Numbered from the stretch's first letter, positions 7,525 through 16,998 are shown. The stretch: 64,000 nucleotides of DNA from Fodinibacter luteus (GCF_039541575.1 NZ_BAABGM010000010.1:151819-215818); one strand, 5' to 3'. Notes: generated from the letters alone by a model not told the origin. Numbers and translations are program-made.

Positions 7525-9231
7525 GTGACCATCGACGTCGACGCCCCCGTGCCCTTCCCGTCCGACATCGAGATCGCCGAGTCGGCCGACATCACCCCCG
7601 TCGCCGACCTGGCCCGGGACGCGCTCGGCATCCCCGCCGCGGCCCTCGTCCCGTACGGCCACACCAAGGCCAAGGTCTCGATCCCGTGGCTGACGACGCT
7701 CGAGGACCGTCCTGACGGCCACCTCGTCCTCGTCACCGCGATGTCACCGACCCCCGCAGGTGAGGGCAAGACGACGACCTCGGTCGGCCTCGCGGACGCC
7801 CTGCGGCGGATCGGCGAGAACAGCGTCGTCGCCCTGCGCGAGCCCTCGATGGGGCCGGTCTTCGGCATCAAGGGCGGCGCCGCGGGCGGAGGCTATGCGC
7901 AGGTCGTGCCGATGGTCGACATCAACCTCGCCTTCACCGGTGACTTCGCGGCGATCGCCGCGGCCAACAACCTGCTCGCGGCGATGATCGACAACCACCT
8001 CCACCACGGCAACGCCCTCGACATCGACGCACGGACCATCACGTGGAAGCGGGTCGTCGACCTCAACGACCGGGCGCTGCGCGGCATCGTCATCGGCCTC
8101 GGCGGCCTCGTCAACGGCATCCCCCGCGAGGACGGCTTCGACATCGTCGTCGCCTCGGAGGTCATGGCCATCCTGTGCCTCGCCACCTCGCTCGCCGACC
8201 TGCGGCGTCGCCTCGGCGACGTCGTCGTGGCGCACACCCGCACGAAGCAGCCGGTCACCGCGCGCGACCTGGGGGCGGAGGGGGCGATGACCGTCCTGCT
8301 GCGCGACGCGCTCGCCCCGAACCTCGTCCAGACGCTCGAGCACACGCCCGCGTTCATCCACGGCGGCCCGTTCGCGAACATCGCCCACGGCTGCAACTCG
8401 GTCATGGCCACCCGGGCCGCGCTCAAGCTCGGCGACTGGGTGGTCACCGAGGCCGGCTTCGGCGCCGACCTCGGCGCCGAGAAGTTCGTCGACATCACGT
8501 GCCGCGCCGCCGGGCTGCGGCCTGCGGTCGCCGTCGTCGTCGCCACGGTGCGGGCCCTGAAGTTCCACGGCGGCGTCCCCGTGGGCGAGGTCGACCGCGA
8601 GGACCTCGCCGCCGTCGGCGCCGGGATGACGAACCTGCGCCGGCACCTCGACAACGTCCGCGGCGTGCTCGGGCTCACCCCGGTCGTCGCCGTCAACCGC
8701 TTCCCGAGCGACACCGACGCCGAGGTCGACCTCGTCGTGCGGATGTGCCGCCACGAGGGCGTGCGCGCCTACCCGGCGACGCACGTGCGCGACGGCGGGG
8801 TCGGGGCCGAGGCCCTGGCCCGCGGCGTCGTCGAGGCGGTGCGTGAGGGCAGGAGCGACATGCGCTTCGTCTACGACGACCACCTCTCGCTCGAGAAGAA
8901 GGCCGAGGCCGTCGCGACCCGCGTCTACGGTGCGTCGCGGGTGGCCTTCGAGCCCAAGGCCCGGCGCCGCCTCGAGCAGATCGAGGCCGAGGGGCACGGC
9001 CACCTGCCCATCTGCATGGCCAAGACCCAGGCGTCGTTCTCGACCGACCCCTCGCTGCGGGGCGCCCCCTCGGGGCACACCGTGACGGTGCGCGAGGTGC
9101 GGCTCGCGGCAGGTGCCGGGTTCGTCGTCCTCGTCACCGGCGAGATCATGACGATGCCGGGCCTGCCCCGCGAACCCGCGGCGCACCGCATCGACGTCGA
9201 CGACGACGGTCGCGTCGTGGGGCTGAGCTGA
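7525..9231 (+). CDS. fhs: Formate--tetrahydrofolate ligase
   Basis: ATP-dependent enzyme making 10-formyl-THF from formate and THF in one-carbon metabolism; 568 residues against a usual ~556. The ATP-binding loop TPAGEGKTTT is at about 76-85, followed by FGIKGGAAGGGYAQVVPM, FTGDFAAIAAANNLL and the late EIMTMPGLPREPAA block, all diagnostic. GTG 7525 is preferred: it lies after the divergent gene start and gives the N-terminus seen in the family (FPSDIEIAESADITPVADLA). It stands alone on the plus strand, 16 bases before the antiporter gene. Confidence 0.97.
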   Translation: MTIDVDAPVPFPSDIEIAESADITPVADLARDALGIPAAALVPYGHTKAKVSIPWLTTLEDRPDGHLVLVTAMSPTPAGEGKTTTSVGLADALRRIGENSVVALREPSMGPVFGIKGGAAGGGYAQVVPMVDINLAFTGDFAAIAAANNLLAAMIDNHLHHGNALDIDARTITWKRVVDLNDRALRGIVIGLGGLVNGIPREDGFDIVVASEVMAILCLATSLADLRRRLGDVVVAHTRTKQPVTARDLGAEGAMTVLLRDALAPNLVQTLEHTPAFIHGGPFANIAHGCNSVMATRAALKLGDWVVTEAGFGADLGAEKFVDITCRAAGLRPAVAVVVATVRALKFHGGVPVGEVDREDLAAVGAGMTNLRRHLDNVRGVLGLTPVVAVNRFPSDTDAEVDLVVRMCRHEGVRAYPATHVRDGGVGAEALARGVVEAVREGRSDMRFVYDDHLSLEKKAEAVATRVYGASRVAFEPKARRRLEQIEAEGHGHLPICMAKTQASFSTDPSLRGAPSGHTVTVREVRLAAGAGFVVLVTGEIMTMPGLPREPAAHRIDVDDDGRVVGLS

Positions 9232-9247
9232 GCACGCGGCCCCGGCG

Positions 9248-10897
9248 ATGACGCTCGCGGCCACCTACCTCGTCGCGGCCCTCGCGGGGGGCTCGCTCGC
9301 CCGGTGGCTCCGGCTCCCGCCGCTCGTCGGCTTCCTCTCCGCCGGCTTCGCCCTCGCGGCGCTCGGCGTCGAGAAGCACCCCGTCGTCGACACCCTCGGC
9401 GAGCTCGGCGTCACCCTCCTCCTCTTCGCGGTCGGCCTCTCCCTCGACGTGCGCCTGCTCCTGCGGCGCGAGGTGTGGCTCACCGCGACGGCACACCTCG
9501 TGCTCATGGTCGGAGCCGGTTTCGTCGTGCTCGCCGGGCTGGCCGCCGTCGGGGTGGGCGGCCTCACCGGTCTCCCCGCGTCGACCCTGACCCTGCTCGC
9601 GTTCGCCCTCGCCTTCTCGAGCACGGTGCTCGTCGTCAAGGTGCTCGAGGAGCGCAGCGAGTCACGCTCGCGCTACGGACGGATCGCGATCGGCATCCTC
9701 GTCGTCCAGGACCTCGCGGTCGTCGCGTTCATCGCGGTGAGCGGCACGAGCCGGCCGAGTCCGTGGGCGCTGGCCCTCGTGCTGCTCTGGCCTGCCCGAC
9801 GGCTCCTCGCGGCGGTCTGGGAACGGCTCGGCCACGGCGAGCTCCAGGTGCTCTTCGGTGTCGTCGTGGCGCTCGTGCCGGGCTACCTGCTCTTCGAGGC
9901 GGTGGGGCTCGAGGGTCAGCTCGGGGCGGTCGTCATGGGCCTGCTGCTCGCGCCCCACCCGCGGTCCGGCGACCTCGTCAAGTCGCTGTTCTCGGTCAAG
10001 GAGCTGCTCCTCGTCGCGTTCTTCCTGTCCATCGGGCTGAACGGCGTCCCGACCCCGGGGCAGGTGGCCACCGGCCTGCTCCTCCTGCTCCTCCTGCCGG
10101 CCCAGACCGCGCTCTACCTCGTGCTGCTCAGTGCGCTCGGGGTGCGCCGCCGGACGTCGGCCCTCACCGCTGCTGCGCTGGCGAACGACTCCGAGTTCGC
10201 GCTCGTCGTCGCGGCCACCGCGGCGAGCGCCGGGCTGCTCGAACCGGGCTGGGTCACGACGATGTCGGTGGCCGTGGCCGCGAGCTTCTTGGTCTCGACG
10301 GCGGTCAACCTGCGTGCCGAGCGCTGGGCGGATGCCGTCGAGCGCCGCTGGCCGGACCGTGACCCCGCGCGGCTCGACCCGGCCGAGCGACCGATCCCGC
10401 TGCACGACGTCGACGCACTCGTGCTCGGTCTCGGGCGCGTCGGGACCGCCGCGTACACCCGGCTCGCGGAGGAGGGGCTGCGCGTCCTCGGCATCGAGCA
10501 CGACGAGCAGCGGGTCGCCCAGCTGTCCGCACAGGGAGTGGAGGCGGTGGCCGCCGACGCGACGGACTCGGCCCTGTGGCGTCGCCTCGTCGCGGTCCGC
10601 TCCCTCCACACCGTCGTGCTCGCCATGCCCTTCCACCACGCGAACCTGGGGGCCCTCGCCGTCGTGCGGGCCCGGCACTTCACCGGCACGGTCGCCGCGG
10701 TGGCGCGCTACGACGACGAGGTCACCGACCTGCTCGCGCACGGCGCGGACACGGTGCTGCACATCTACAGCGGCTCGGGCCTGGCCCTCGCGGAGGCCGC
10801 CCTCGGCGACCCGGCGACCCTGCGTGCGTTGGAGGAGCCGCCGGTCAGGCCCGACCGTCCGCCACCATCGGTCGGTCGTCGAGGCGACGAGCCATGA
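9248..10897 (+). CDS. CPA2-family monovalent cation:proton antiporter with NAD-binding domain
   Basis: Integral membrane antiporter of 549 residues (KefB/YbaL-like), exchanging K+ or Na+ for H+. About the first 370 residues hold a dozen hydrophobic segments with the CPA2 signatures GVTLLLFAVGLSLD and FALAFSSTVLVVKVLEE. From about residue 395 there is a Rossmann RCK-N domain (ALVLGLGRVGTAAYTRLAEE) expected to bind a nucleotide and gate transport. The ATG follows fhs by 16 bases, so it may be co-transcribed. The last 53 bases overlap the convergent GNAT gene. Confidence 0.9.
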   Translation: MTLAATYLVAALAGGSLARWLRLPPLVGFLSAGFALAALGVEKHPVVDTLGELGVTLLLFAVGLSLDVRLLLRREVWLTATAHLVLMVGAGFVVLAGLAAVGVGGLTGLPASTLTLLAFALAFSSTVLVVKVLEERSESRSRYGRIAIGILVVQDLAVVAFIAVSGTSRPSPWALALVLLWPARRLLAAVWERLGHGELQVLFGVVVALVPGYLLFEAVGLEGQLGAVVMGLLLAPHPRSGDLVKSLFSVKELLLVAFFLSIGLNGVPTPGQVATGLLLLLLLPAQTALYLVLLSALGVRRRTSALTAAALANDSEFALVVAATAASAGLLEPGWVTTMSVAVAASFLVSTAVNLRAERWADAVERRWPDRDPARLDPAERPIPLHDVDALVLGLGRVGTAAYTRLAEEGLRVLGIEHDEQRVAQLSAQGVEAVAADATDSALWRRLVAVRSLHTVVLAMPFHHANLGALAVVRARHFTGTVAAVARYDDEVTDLLAHGADTVLHIYSGSGLALAEAALGDPATLRALEEPPVRPDRPPPSVGRRGDEP

Positions 10898-11936
10898 CGA
10901 CGGAGTCGCGGTCGTCCCCGGCGGCGACCCGGATGACCCCGGGCAGCCGCCCCACCTCGACGTACCCGCAACCCTCGTAGAAGCGGGTCGTGCCGAGGCC
11001 GCTGCGGACGTCGAGGACGGCGACCTCGACCCCCTGCTCACGGGCCACGCGGTGCATCGCCGCCATGAGGAGGCGCCCCAGGTTGCGGCCGCGGTGCTCG
11101 GGCAGCGTCATGACCCGGTAGGCCGTGCGGGTGTGGCCGAGCATCGGGTTCCGGTCGGTGACCCAGAACCCGGCACCGACGACCCGGCCCCCGGAACCGC
11201 GCAGGAGGACGGCCGTCGTCCCCCCGTCGGCCATGCCCTCCTCGTGCACGGACAGGGTCCGGGCCACCTGGGTGCGCGAGGCCCCCGGGAGGAAGCCGAC
11301 GGCTCCCCCGGCGTCGTTGACGGCGCACCACAGGTCGAGCAGGGACTCGCGGGTCTGCTCGTCGAACCGGTCATGGGCCTGCACCGAGGGGGCCTGCAGC
11401 AGGGTCGAGGCCGCCTCCCCGGGCGGGGCGTCGTCGACGGTGCCGACCCGCTCCAGGCCGGCGGCGAGGGCGGTGCGCATCGCCCGCTCGTCCCTCTCGC
11501 GGCCCGACATGACGAGCGGCAGGTCCGGCAGCCACTCGACCGCGTGGGCCGCCCACGCCCGGGTCGCCTCGGTGGCCAGTCCCCGGTCGTGGGCCGAGGG
11601 CGTGAGCCGGTAGGTCAGGGCGAGCACCTCGTGGCCGGAGTCGTCGGTACCCCGGCGCAGGCCGCCGACCCCGATCCCGGACCGGGTGCTCGACTCCTCG
11701 ACGACCGCGTGGTCGAAGCCGGTCCGGCGCCACCGGTCGAGGCAGTCGCCGAAGCCCGCCTCGGCCGCCTCGTCGCTCACGGCCATCGTCCACGGGGCGA
11801 AGGCGTGCAGCGAGGGGTCTCGGTGCACGCGCACCCACAACGACCGGTCACCCCCGACCGGTCGTCGGAGGGTGAGGCGGTTCGTCGAGATCTCCCGCGG
11901 CGCCCTCTGCACTCGCGCGAGGCTACCCGGGGCCAC
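10845..11936 (-). CDS. Tandem GNAT acetyltransferase (Eis/MshD-like layout)
   Basis: Protein of up to 363 residues with two GNAT folds. The N-terminal one is degenerate; the C-terminal one has the acetyl-CoA loop EHRGRNLGRLLMAAMHRVA (about residues 280-298) and the closing TRFYEGCGYVEVGRLPG. Two-domain GNATs in actinobacteria modify amines, sugars or antibiotics; the substrate here is unknown. The ATG at 11936 is the longest start; GTG at 11912 (VQRAPREISTNRLTLR) also gives a good N-terminus and may be the real one. The 3' end overlaps the antiporter gene by 53 bases, tail to tail. Confidence 0.8.
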   Translation of the reverse strand: MAPGSLARVQRAPREISTNRLTLRRPVGGDRSLWVRVHRDPSLHAFAPWTMAVSDEAAEAGFGDCLDRWRRTGFDHAVVEESSTRSGIGVGGLRRGTDDSGHEVLALTYRLTPSAHDRGLATEATRAWAAHAVEWLPDLPLVMSGRERDERAMRTALAAGLERVGTVDDAPPGEAASTLLQAPSVQAHDRFDEQTRESLLDLWCAVNDAGGAVGFLPGASRTQVARTLSVHEEGMADGGTTAVLLRGSGGRVVGAGFWVTDRNPMLGHTRTAYRVMTLPEHRGRNLGRLLMAAMHRVAREQGVEVAVLDVRSGLGTTRFYEGCGYVEVGRLPGVIRVAAGDDRDSVVMARRLDDRPMVADGRA

Positions 11937-11984
11937 AGGCGCACAGGGCTATCCGTGCGGCCCGTCCGGGCCGGTGCGTGGGGG

Positions 11985-13484
11985 TCAGGCCCGGAACGCG
12001 GTGAGGTGGTCGGCGAGGTCCGGCCCGACCCGGGCGGTGAGCCGGGTGCCGTCGGCGACGTGCTCGCTGGCGAGCACCTCGCCGGTCTCGTGGATGCGGC
12101 TCACGAGGTCGCCCCGGTCGTAGGGGACGAGCACGTCGACGTCGATGTCCGGCTGGGGCAGCTCTGCGGCGATGAGCGCCCGCAGCTCGTCGAGGCCCGC
12201 GCCGGTACGGGCCGACACGACGATCGAGTGCTGTTCGTGCCGGCGCAGGCGGGCGATGACCTCGGGGTCGGCGAGGTCGGCCTTGTTGATGACGATGACC
12301 TCCTTGACGTCGGTCGCGTCGACGTCGGCGAGCACGGCGCGCACGGCGGAGACCTGGCCCTCCGGGTCGGGGTGCGAGCCGTCGACGACGTGGAGGAGCA
12401 GGTCGGCGTCGGCGACCTCCTCGAGGGTGGACCGGAACGCCTCGACGAGCTGGTGCGGCAGCTGGCGGACGAAGCCGACGGTGTCGGTGAGCGTGTACAT
12501 CCGCCCGTCGGGGGTCTCGGCTCGGCGCACCGTGGGGTCGAGGGTGGCGAAGAGCTGGTTCTCGACGAGCACCCCGGCCCCGGTGAGCCGGTTGAGGATG
12601 CTCGACTTGCCCGCGTTCGTGTACCCGGCGATGGCGACGCTCGGGACGGCGTTGGCGCGGCGGCTGCCCCGTTTGGTGTCGCGGACCGTCTTCATCTCCT
12701 TGATCTCGCGACGCAGGCGGGCGATGCGCGTGTTGATCCGCCGGCGGTCGAGCTCGATCTTGGTCTCACCGGGTCCGCGCGAGCCCATGCCCTGCCCGCC
12801 CGCGGCCTGGCCGCCGGCCTGGCGCGACATCGACTCGCCCCAGCCGCGCAGCCGCGGCAGGAGGTACTGGAGCTGAGCGAGCTCGACCTGGGCCTTGCCC
12901 TCCCGGCTCTTCGCGTGCTGGGCGAAGATGTCGAGGATGAGGGCGGTGCGGTCGATGACCTTGACCTTGACGACGTCCTCGAGGGCCCGGCGCTGGCTCG
13001 GCGCGAGCTCGGTGTCGCAGACGACGGTGTCGGCACCCTCGGCGATGACGATGTCGCGCAGCTCCGCGGCCTTGCCCTTGCCGAGGTAGGTCGCCGGGTC
13101 GGGGGTGGCACGGCGCTGGACGACGCCGGCGAGCACCTCCGAACCGGCCGTCTCGGCGAGCGCGGCGAGCTCGCGCAGGGAGTTCTCGGCGTCGTCGGCC
13201 GTGCCCTCGCTCCACACCGCCGCGAGGACGACGCGCTCGAGGCGCAGCTGGCGGTACTCGACCTCGGTGACGTCCTCGAGCTCGGTGGACAGCCCTGAGA
13301 CGCGGCGGAGCGCGGCGCGCTCCTCGCGGTCGAGCTGCTCGCCGTCGAAGGCGTCGTCGTCCGGGTCCCACGGTTCGCGTGGGCGCACGAAGCCGGAGTC
13401 GTCGAAGGCCTGGTCACCCGCGGAGGTTGCGGTCGGGTCGGCGAGCGCGTCGGCCCGCCCGGAGAGGATGTGTCGTGCAGTCAT
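11985..13484 (-). CDS. hflX: Ribosome-associated GTPase HflX
   Basis: GTPase of 499 residues that binds the 50S subunit and splits or rescues stalled ribosomes under stress. The N-terminal nucleotide-binding-like domain (TYLGKGKAAEL) is followed by the glycine-rich linker GGQAAGGQGMGSRGPGETKIE, then the G domain: G1 GYTNAGKSS, G3 DTVGF, G4 NKAD, and a late SARTG. ATG 13484 opens a ~55-residue acidic N-terminal extension typical of actinobacterial HflX. Divergent from the methyltransferase gene 75 bases away, and in the conserved dapF-hflX neighbourhood. Confidence 0.96.
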   Translation of the reverse strand: MTARHILSGRADALADPTATSAGDQAFDDSGFVRPREPWDPDDDAFDGEQLDREERAALRRVSGLSTELEDVTEVEYRQLRLERVVLAAVWSEGTADDAENSLRELAALAETAGSEVLAGVVQRRATPDPATYLGKGKAAELRDIVIAEGADTVVCDTELAPSQRRALEDVVKVKVIDRTALILDIFAQHAKSREGKAQVELAQLQYLLPRLRGWGESMSRQAGGQAAGGQGMGSRGPGETKIELDRRRINTRIARLRREIKEMKTVRDTKRGSRRANAVPSVAIAGYTNAGKSSILNRLTGAGVLVENQLFATLDPTVRRAETPDGRMYTLTDTVGFVRQLPHQLVEAFRSTLEEVADADLLLHVVDGSHPDPEGQVSAVRAVLADVDATDVKEVIVINKADLADPEVIARLRRHEQHSIVVSARTGAGLDELRALIAAELPQPDIDVDVLVPYDRGDLVSRIHETGEVLASEHVADGTRLTARVGPDLADHLTAFRA

Positions 13485-13559
13485 GTTCTCCCTAGGGTCT
13501 CATCGGTCAACGCACCGGGGCGAACGGTTTCTTCCGGGCGCCGCTACCGTGGCCCTGCG

Positions 13560-14171
13560 ATGAGCGAGGACGACCACTACTTCACGGCCGCACCGGCCAG
13601 CGCCGACGAGCGCCGCCGGGTGCGGGTGCGCCTCGCCGGACGCGAGGTCGAGGTCGAGGTCGCGCCGGGGGTCTTCTCCCCGGGCGGAGTCGACAAGGGC
13701 ACGGCCGTGCTGCTCGACGAGGCCCCCGACCCGCCACCCACCGGCACGTTCCTCGACCTCGGCTGCGGGTGGGGGCCGCTCGCCCTCACCCTGGGCCTGC
13801 ACTCCCCCGCGGCGACCGTGCACGCCGTCGACGTCAACGAGCGCGCGCTCGACCTCGTGCGACGCAACGCGGCCGCGCTGGGGCTCGACGGCGTGCGCGC
13901 CAGCACGCCGGACGGCATCCCGGAGGCCGTGCGCCTCGACCTCATCTGGTCCAACCCGCCGATCCGGGTCGGCAAGGTGGCACTCCACGCGCTGCTGCGC
14001 ACCTGGCTCCCCCGCCTGGCGCCGGACGGGGTCGCGTACCTCGTCGTGCAGCGCAACCTCGGCTCCGACAGCCTCCAGCGGTGGATCGAGGCCGACCTCG
14101 CGATGCCGTGCCGCCGGTTCGCGTCGAGCCGCGGTTTCCGGGTGCTCGAGGTCAGGCCGGCAGCACGCTGA
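13560..14171 (+). CDS. Class I SAM-dependent methyltransferase (RsmC-like small methyltransferase)
   Basis: Methyltransferase of 203 residues. Motif I is FLDLGCGWGPLALTLGL and motif IV is WSNPPIR, the N-P-P form used by N-methyltransferases acting on guanine or adenine in RNA such as RsmC, so a 16S or other rRNA target is likely but not proven. The ATG at 13560 fits; the frame is open upstream into the hflX leader without similarity. The last 20 bases overlap the convergent dapF end. Confidence 0.88.
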   Translation: MSEDDHYFTAAPASADERRRVRVRLAGREVEVEVAPGVFSPGGVDKGTAVLLDEAPDPPPTGTFLDLGCGWGPLALTLGLHSPAATVHAVDVNERALDLVRRNAAALGLDGVRASTPDGIPEAVRLDLIWSNPPIRVGKVALHALLRTWLPRLAPDGVAYLVVQRNLGSDSLQRWIEADLAMPCRRFASSRGFRVLEVRPAAR

Positions 14172-15030
14172 GGTCGACGGCACCGTCGGCGACGAGCACG
14201 GCGGGGCCGGCGAGCTCGACCCCGCGGTCGGGGAGCAGCCGCACGGTGAGGCGTCCGCCCGGGACGTCGACGAGCCACGTGGCGCCCGTGTCGAGCGACC
14301 CGGCCCAGAAGCTCGTCGCGATGGCGGCGGCGCACGCGCCGGTGCCGCACGAGCGGGTCTCGCCGACCCCGCGCTCGTGCACGCGCATCGCGACGTGGCC
14401 GGGGCCCATCGGGCGCACGAGCTCGACGTTCGTGCCGTGCGGGGGGTCGGGCCGCACGACGGGGGCGGCGGTGAGGTCGAGCGCCTCGAGCTCGACCTGC
14501 TCGGGCAGCGCCACGACGGTGTGCGGGTTGCCGAGGTCGACGCTCAGCGCCGAGAAGGGGTCCCCGTCGTCGAGGTGGACGAGCGCGTCGAAGCCGTCGC
14601 GGTCGGCGGTGGCGGGGTCGCCGAGGCGCCACGGGCCGAGCCCCACGGCGAAGCCGTCGACGTCGACGCGGACCTGCTTGACCCCGGCCCGGGTGGCGAT
14701 CGCGAAGGCGTCCGCGGTCTCGAGGCCCTCCCGGCGCAGGAACGCGGCGAAGACCCGGGTCCCGTTGCCGCACATCTCGGACAGGCTGCCGTCGGCGTTG
14801 CGGTAGTCCATGAACCAGCGGGCCCGCGGGGCCTGGGCCCGCACGTCGGGCTCGTCGGCCGCGTCGGTGGGCACGACCCGGATGACCCCGTCGCCGCCGA
14901 TGCCGGCGCGCCGGTCCGCGAGCGCGGCCGCCCGGGCGGCGGACAGGCCGAGGGCCCCGTCGAGGTCCGGCACGAGCACGAAGTCGTTCTCCGTGCCGTG
15001 CCCCTTCGTGAAGGTCAGCCGGTCAGCCAT
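14152..15030 (-). CDS. dapF: Diaminopimelate epimerase
   Basis: Converts LL- to meso-diaminopimelate for peptidoglycan and lysine; 292 residues. The two active-site cysteines are visible in MCGNGTR (about residue 85) and ETRSCGTGACAAA (about 222), and the N-terminus KGHGTENDFVLVPD is typical. ATG 15030 (MADRLTFTKGHGTEND) is preferred over an in-frame ATG nine bases upstream at 15039. It overlaps the end of miaA by eight bases, so def-miaA-dapF look translationally coupled. Confidence 0.97.
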   Translation of the reverse strand: MADRLTFTKGHGTENDFVLVPDLDGALGLSAARAAALADRRAGIGGDGVIRVVPTDAADEPDVRAQAPRARWFMDYRNADGSLSEMCGNGTRVFAAFLRREGLETADAFAIATRAGVKQVRVDVDGFAVGLGPWRLGDPATADRDGFDALVHLDDGDPFSALSVDLGNPHTVVALPEQVELEALDLTAAPVVRPDPPHGTNVELVRPMGPGHVAMRVHERGVGETRSCGTGACAAAIATSFWAGSLDTGATWLVDVPGGRLTVRLLPDRGVELAGPAVLVADGAVDLSVLPA

Positions 15031-15976
15031 GCCGGCCATTGTCGCCCACGCCCCGGCGGACGGCGGCGAGCACCCCGGCGACCGCCGCGTCGACGGCATC
15101 CGGGTCGGTGGGGTCGACCCACGTGACCCGCGGGTCGGGGCGGAACCACGACTCCTGGCGGCGGGCGAGCCGGCGGCTGGCGGTGACGGTCTGCTCCCGG
15201 GCGGCCGCCTCGTCGAGCAGGCCGTCGAGGTGCGCGAGCGCCTGGGCGTAGCCGATGGCGGTGCTCGCCGTGCGCCCCGACCGGATGCCGTGCCGCTCGA
15301 GCGTGCGCACCTCGTCGAGCAGCCCCTGCGCCCACATCCGCTCGACCCGCTGCGCGATCCGCCGGTCCAGGACCTCGCGAAGTGGCAGCAGGCCGAGGAC
15401 GAGCGTCGGGTGCACGAACTCGCGGCGTGGCAGCGTCGCCGAGAAGGGTCGCCCGGTGAGCTCGATGACCTCGAGTGCGCGCACGATGCGGCGCCGGTTG
15501 CCCGGCTCGAGCGCCGCGGCGGCGAGCGGGTCGCGGTCGACGAGCTCGGCGTGGACGACGTCGGTGCCCACCTCGTCGGCGTGCTCCTCGATCCGTCGCC
15601 GCACGGCGGGGTCGGTGGGCGGGATGTCGAGGCGGTCGAGGAGGGCCCGCACGTACAGCCCCGAGCCGCCGACGACGACGGGGTGGCGCCCCCGGGACCG
15701 GATGTCGGCGAGGTCGGCGCGGGCGTGACGCTGGTACGCCGCGACGCTGGCCTCCTCGGTGACCTCGAGCACGTCGATCTGGTGGTGGGGGATGCCGCGG
15801 CGCGCGTCGGGCGCCAGCTTGGCGGTGCCGATGTCCATGCCGCGGTAGAGCTGGCTCGCGTCCGCGCCGACGACCTCGCCACCGAGCTCCTCGGCGAGGC
15901 GCAGCCCCAGCTCGGACTTCCCGGTGGCCGTCGGTCCGACGACGGCGACGACGGTGGGGCCGCCGTCAGTCGACAC
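15023..15976 (-). CDS. miaA: tRNA dimethylallyltransferase
   Basis: Adds a dimethylallyl group to A37 of tRNAs reading codons that begin with U; 317 residues. The P-loop GPTATGKSELGLRLAEEL is at the N-terminus, followed by GADASQLYRGMDIGTAK and GGSGLYVRALLD, both MiaA signatures. GTG 15976 is chosen because it overlaps the def stop by 11 bases and gives the usual N-terminus. Its product is the substrate of MiaB, encoded 1.3 kb away at 17317-18834. Confidence 0.96.
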   Translation of the reverse strand: MSTDGGPTVVAVVGPTATGKSELGLRLAEELGGEVVGADASQLYRGMDIGTAKLAPDARRGIPHHQIDVLEVTEEASVAAYQRHARADLADIRSRGRHPVVVGGSGLYVRALLDRLDIPPTDPAVRRRIEEHADEVGTDVVHAELVDRDPLAAAALEPGNRRRIVRALEVIELTGRPFSATLPRREFVHPTLVLGLLPLREVLDRRIAQRVERMWAQGLLDEVRTLERHGIRSGRTASTAIGYAQALAHLDGLLDEAAAREQTVTASRRLARRQESWFRPDPRVTWVDPTDPDAVDAAVAGVLAAVRRGVGDNGRHG

Positions 15977-16571
15977 GCTCCCCCTCGGGGGTGTCGTCGT
16001 CGTGGCCGAACGGGTCGCGGTCGACACCGGGGGTCCAGCTGAGGCCGGGCACGCCCCAGCCGTGCGCCTTGACCGCCTTGCGCGCCCGGCGCGACCACTT
16101 GCCGGTGAGCCGGTCGACGTAGAGGAACCCGTTGAGGTGGTCGTACTCGTGCTGGAGCATCCGGGCGAACCAGCCGGTCGCCTCGTAGCGCAGCTCGCGG
16201 CCCTCGAGGTCGAGGCCGCTCAGGGTCGCCGCCTCGCCCCGGCGCAGAGGGAAGGACTCCCCCGGCACGGACAGGCAGCCCTCGACCTCGTCGTGCGGGT
16301 CGGGGTCACCGACGACGGGCTTCGCCGACGTGAGGTAGGGGTTGATGACGACGCCGCGCGGCGGGATGCCGTCGTCGTTGGCCAGCTGCCACGTGAAGAT
16401 TCGCAGGCCGACCCCCACCTGGGGGGCGGCGAGACCGACGCCGCGGGCGGCATCCATCGTCTCGTACATGTCGGCGACGAGCTCGCGGGTGCCGTCGTCG
16501 ATGACCTCGACGGGCTGCGCCCGGCGGTGCAGGACGGGTTCCCCGGTGATGACGACGGGACGGATGGCCAT
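15966..16571 (-). CDS. def: Peptide deformylase
   Basis: Removes the N-formyl group from nascent proteins; 201 residues. All three metal-site motifs are present: GVGLAAPQVG (about 50), EGCLSVPG (about 98) and QHEYDHLNG (about 140). Start ATG 16571 gives MAIRPVVITGEPVLHRRA, the family N-terminus. First gene of the def-miaA-dapF operon. A ~40-residue C-terminal tail rich in Asp/Pro is longer than in E. coli but common in actinobacteria. Confidence 0.96.
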   Translation of the reverse strand: MAIRPVVITGEPVLHRRAQPVEVIDDGTRELVADMYETMDAARGVGLAAPQVGVGLRIFTWQLANDDGIPPRGVVINPYLTSAKPVVGDPDPHDEVEGCLSVPGESFPLRRGEAATLSGLDLEGRELRYEATGWFARMLQHEYDHLNGFLYVDRLTGKWSRRARKAVKAHGWGVPGLSWTPGVDRDPFGHDDDTPEGERVD

Positions 16572-16754
16572 GCCGGGATTCTTCCAGAGGCCGCGCAGCC
16601 CGCCGGACCGGGCTCGGCGGCTGCGCGGGGGGCGTCGTGCCGCGGAGGCTGCGCGTCGAAGGGGCATGCAAGGGGTTGTGCTCGGCCCGCTCATGGCGTT
16701 CCCTTGAGGGACTCCCCTCGTGGGAGACCATGCCCCCGAGCGAGAGGAGGTCAC

Positions 16755-16946
16755 GTGAGTCTTTTCGACAGCGCCAAGGAGAAGCTCCAGGACCTGGCCA
16801 CACAACACCCCGACCAGGTCGAGCAGCTCAGCGACCAGGCCATCGATCGCGGCGGCGACGCCGTCGACACCGCGACCGGCGGGAAGTACGCAGAGCACGT
16901 CGACCAGGCCCAGGGGAAGGCCGACGGGGCCATCGGCGAGCCCTGA
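16755..16946 (+). CDS. Small MT0933/Rv0909-like putative antitoxin
   Basis: Protein of 63 residues: acidic, soluble, predicted mostly helical. The order HPDQVEQLSDQAIDRGGD, then TGGKYAEHVDQAQGKAD matches the small family named after M. tuberculosis Rv0909 (MT0933), annotated as antitoxins. GTG 16755 follows a strong ribosome binding site (GAGGAGG at 16744-16750). In M. tuberculosis the partner is Rv0910; no Rv0910-like gene is adjacent here, so an antitoxin role is unproven. A strong hairpin follows the stop. Confidence 0.75.
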   Translation: MSLFDSAKEKLQDLATQHPDQVEQLSDQAIDRGGDAVDTATGGKYAEHVDQAQGKADGAIGEP

Positions 16947-16963
16947 GCCCTCCTCCGACGCAC

Positions 16964-16998
16964 CCGAGGCCCTCGACCGAACAGGTCGAGGGCCTCGG
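16964..16998 (+). terminator. Hairpin terminator after the MT0933-like gene
   Basis: A perfect 15-bp stem CCGAGGCCCTCGACC / GGTCGAGGGCCTCGG with the five-base loop GAACA begins 17 bases after the stop codon. There is no T tract. It should fold very stably and separates this gene from the next one. Confidence 0.75.

Noticed and set aside
6775..7722. A ~315-residue N-terminal extension of the DinG-type helicase
   Set aside because: It overlaps the monooxygenase-like gene and the fhs start in other frames and shows no helicase motifs.
10131..13298. Plus-strand open frame of about 1055 codons through the antiporter, GNAT and hflX genes
   Set aside because: It crosses three recognised genes in the wrong frame or strand and has low-complexity composition.
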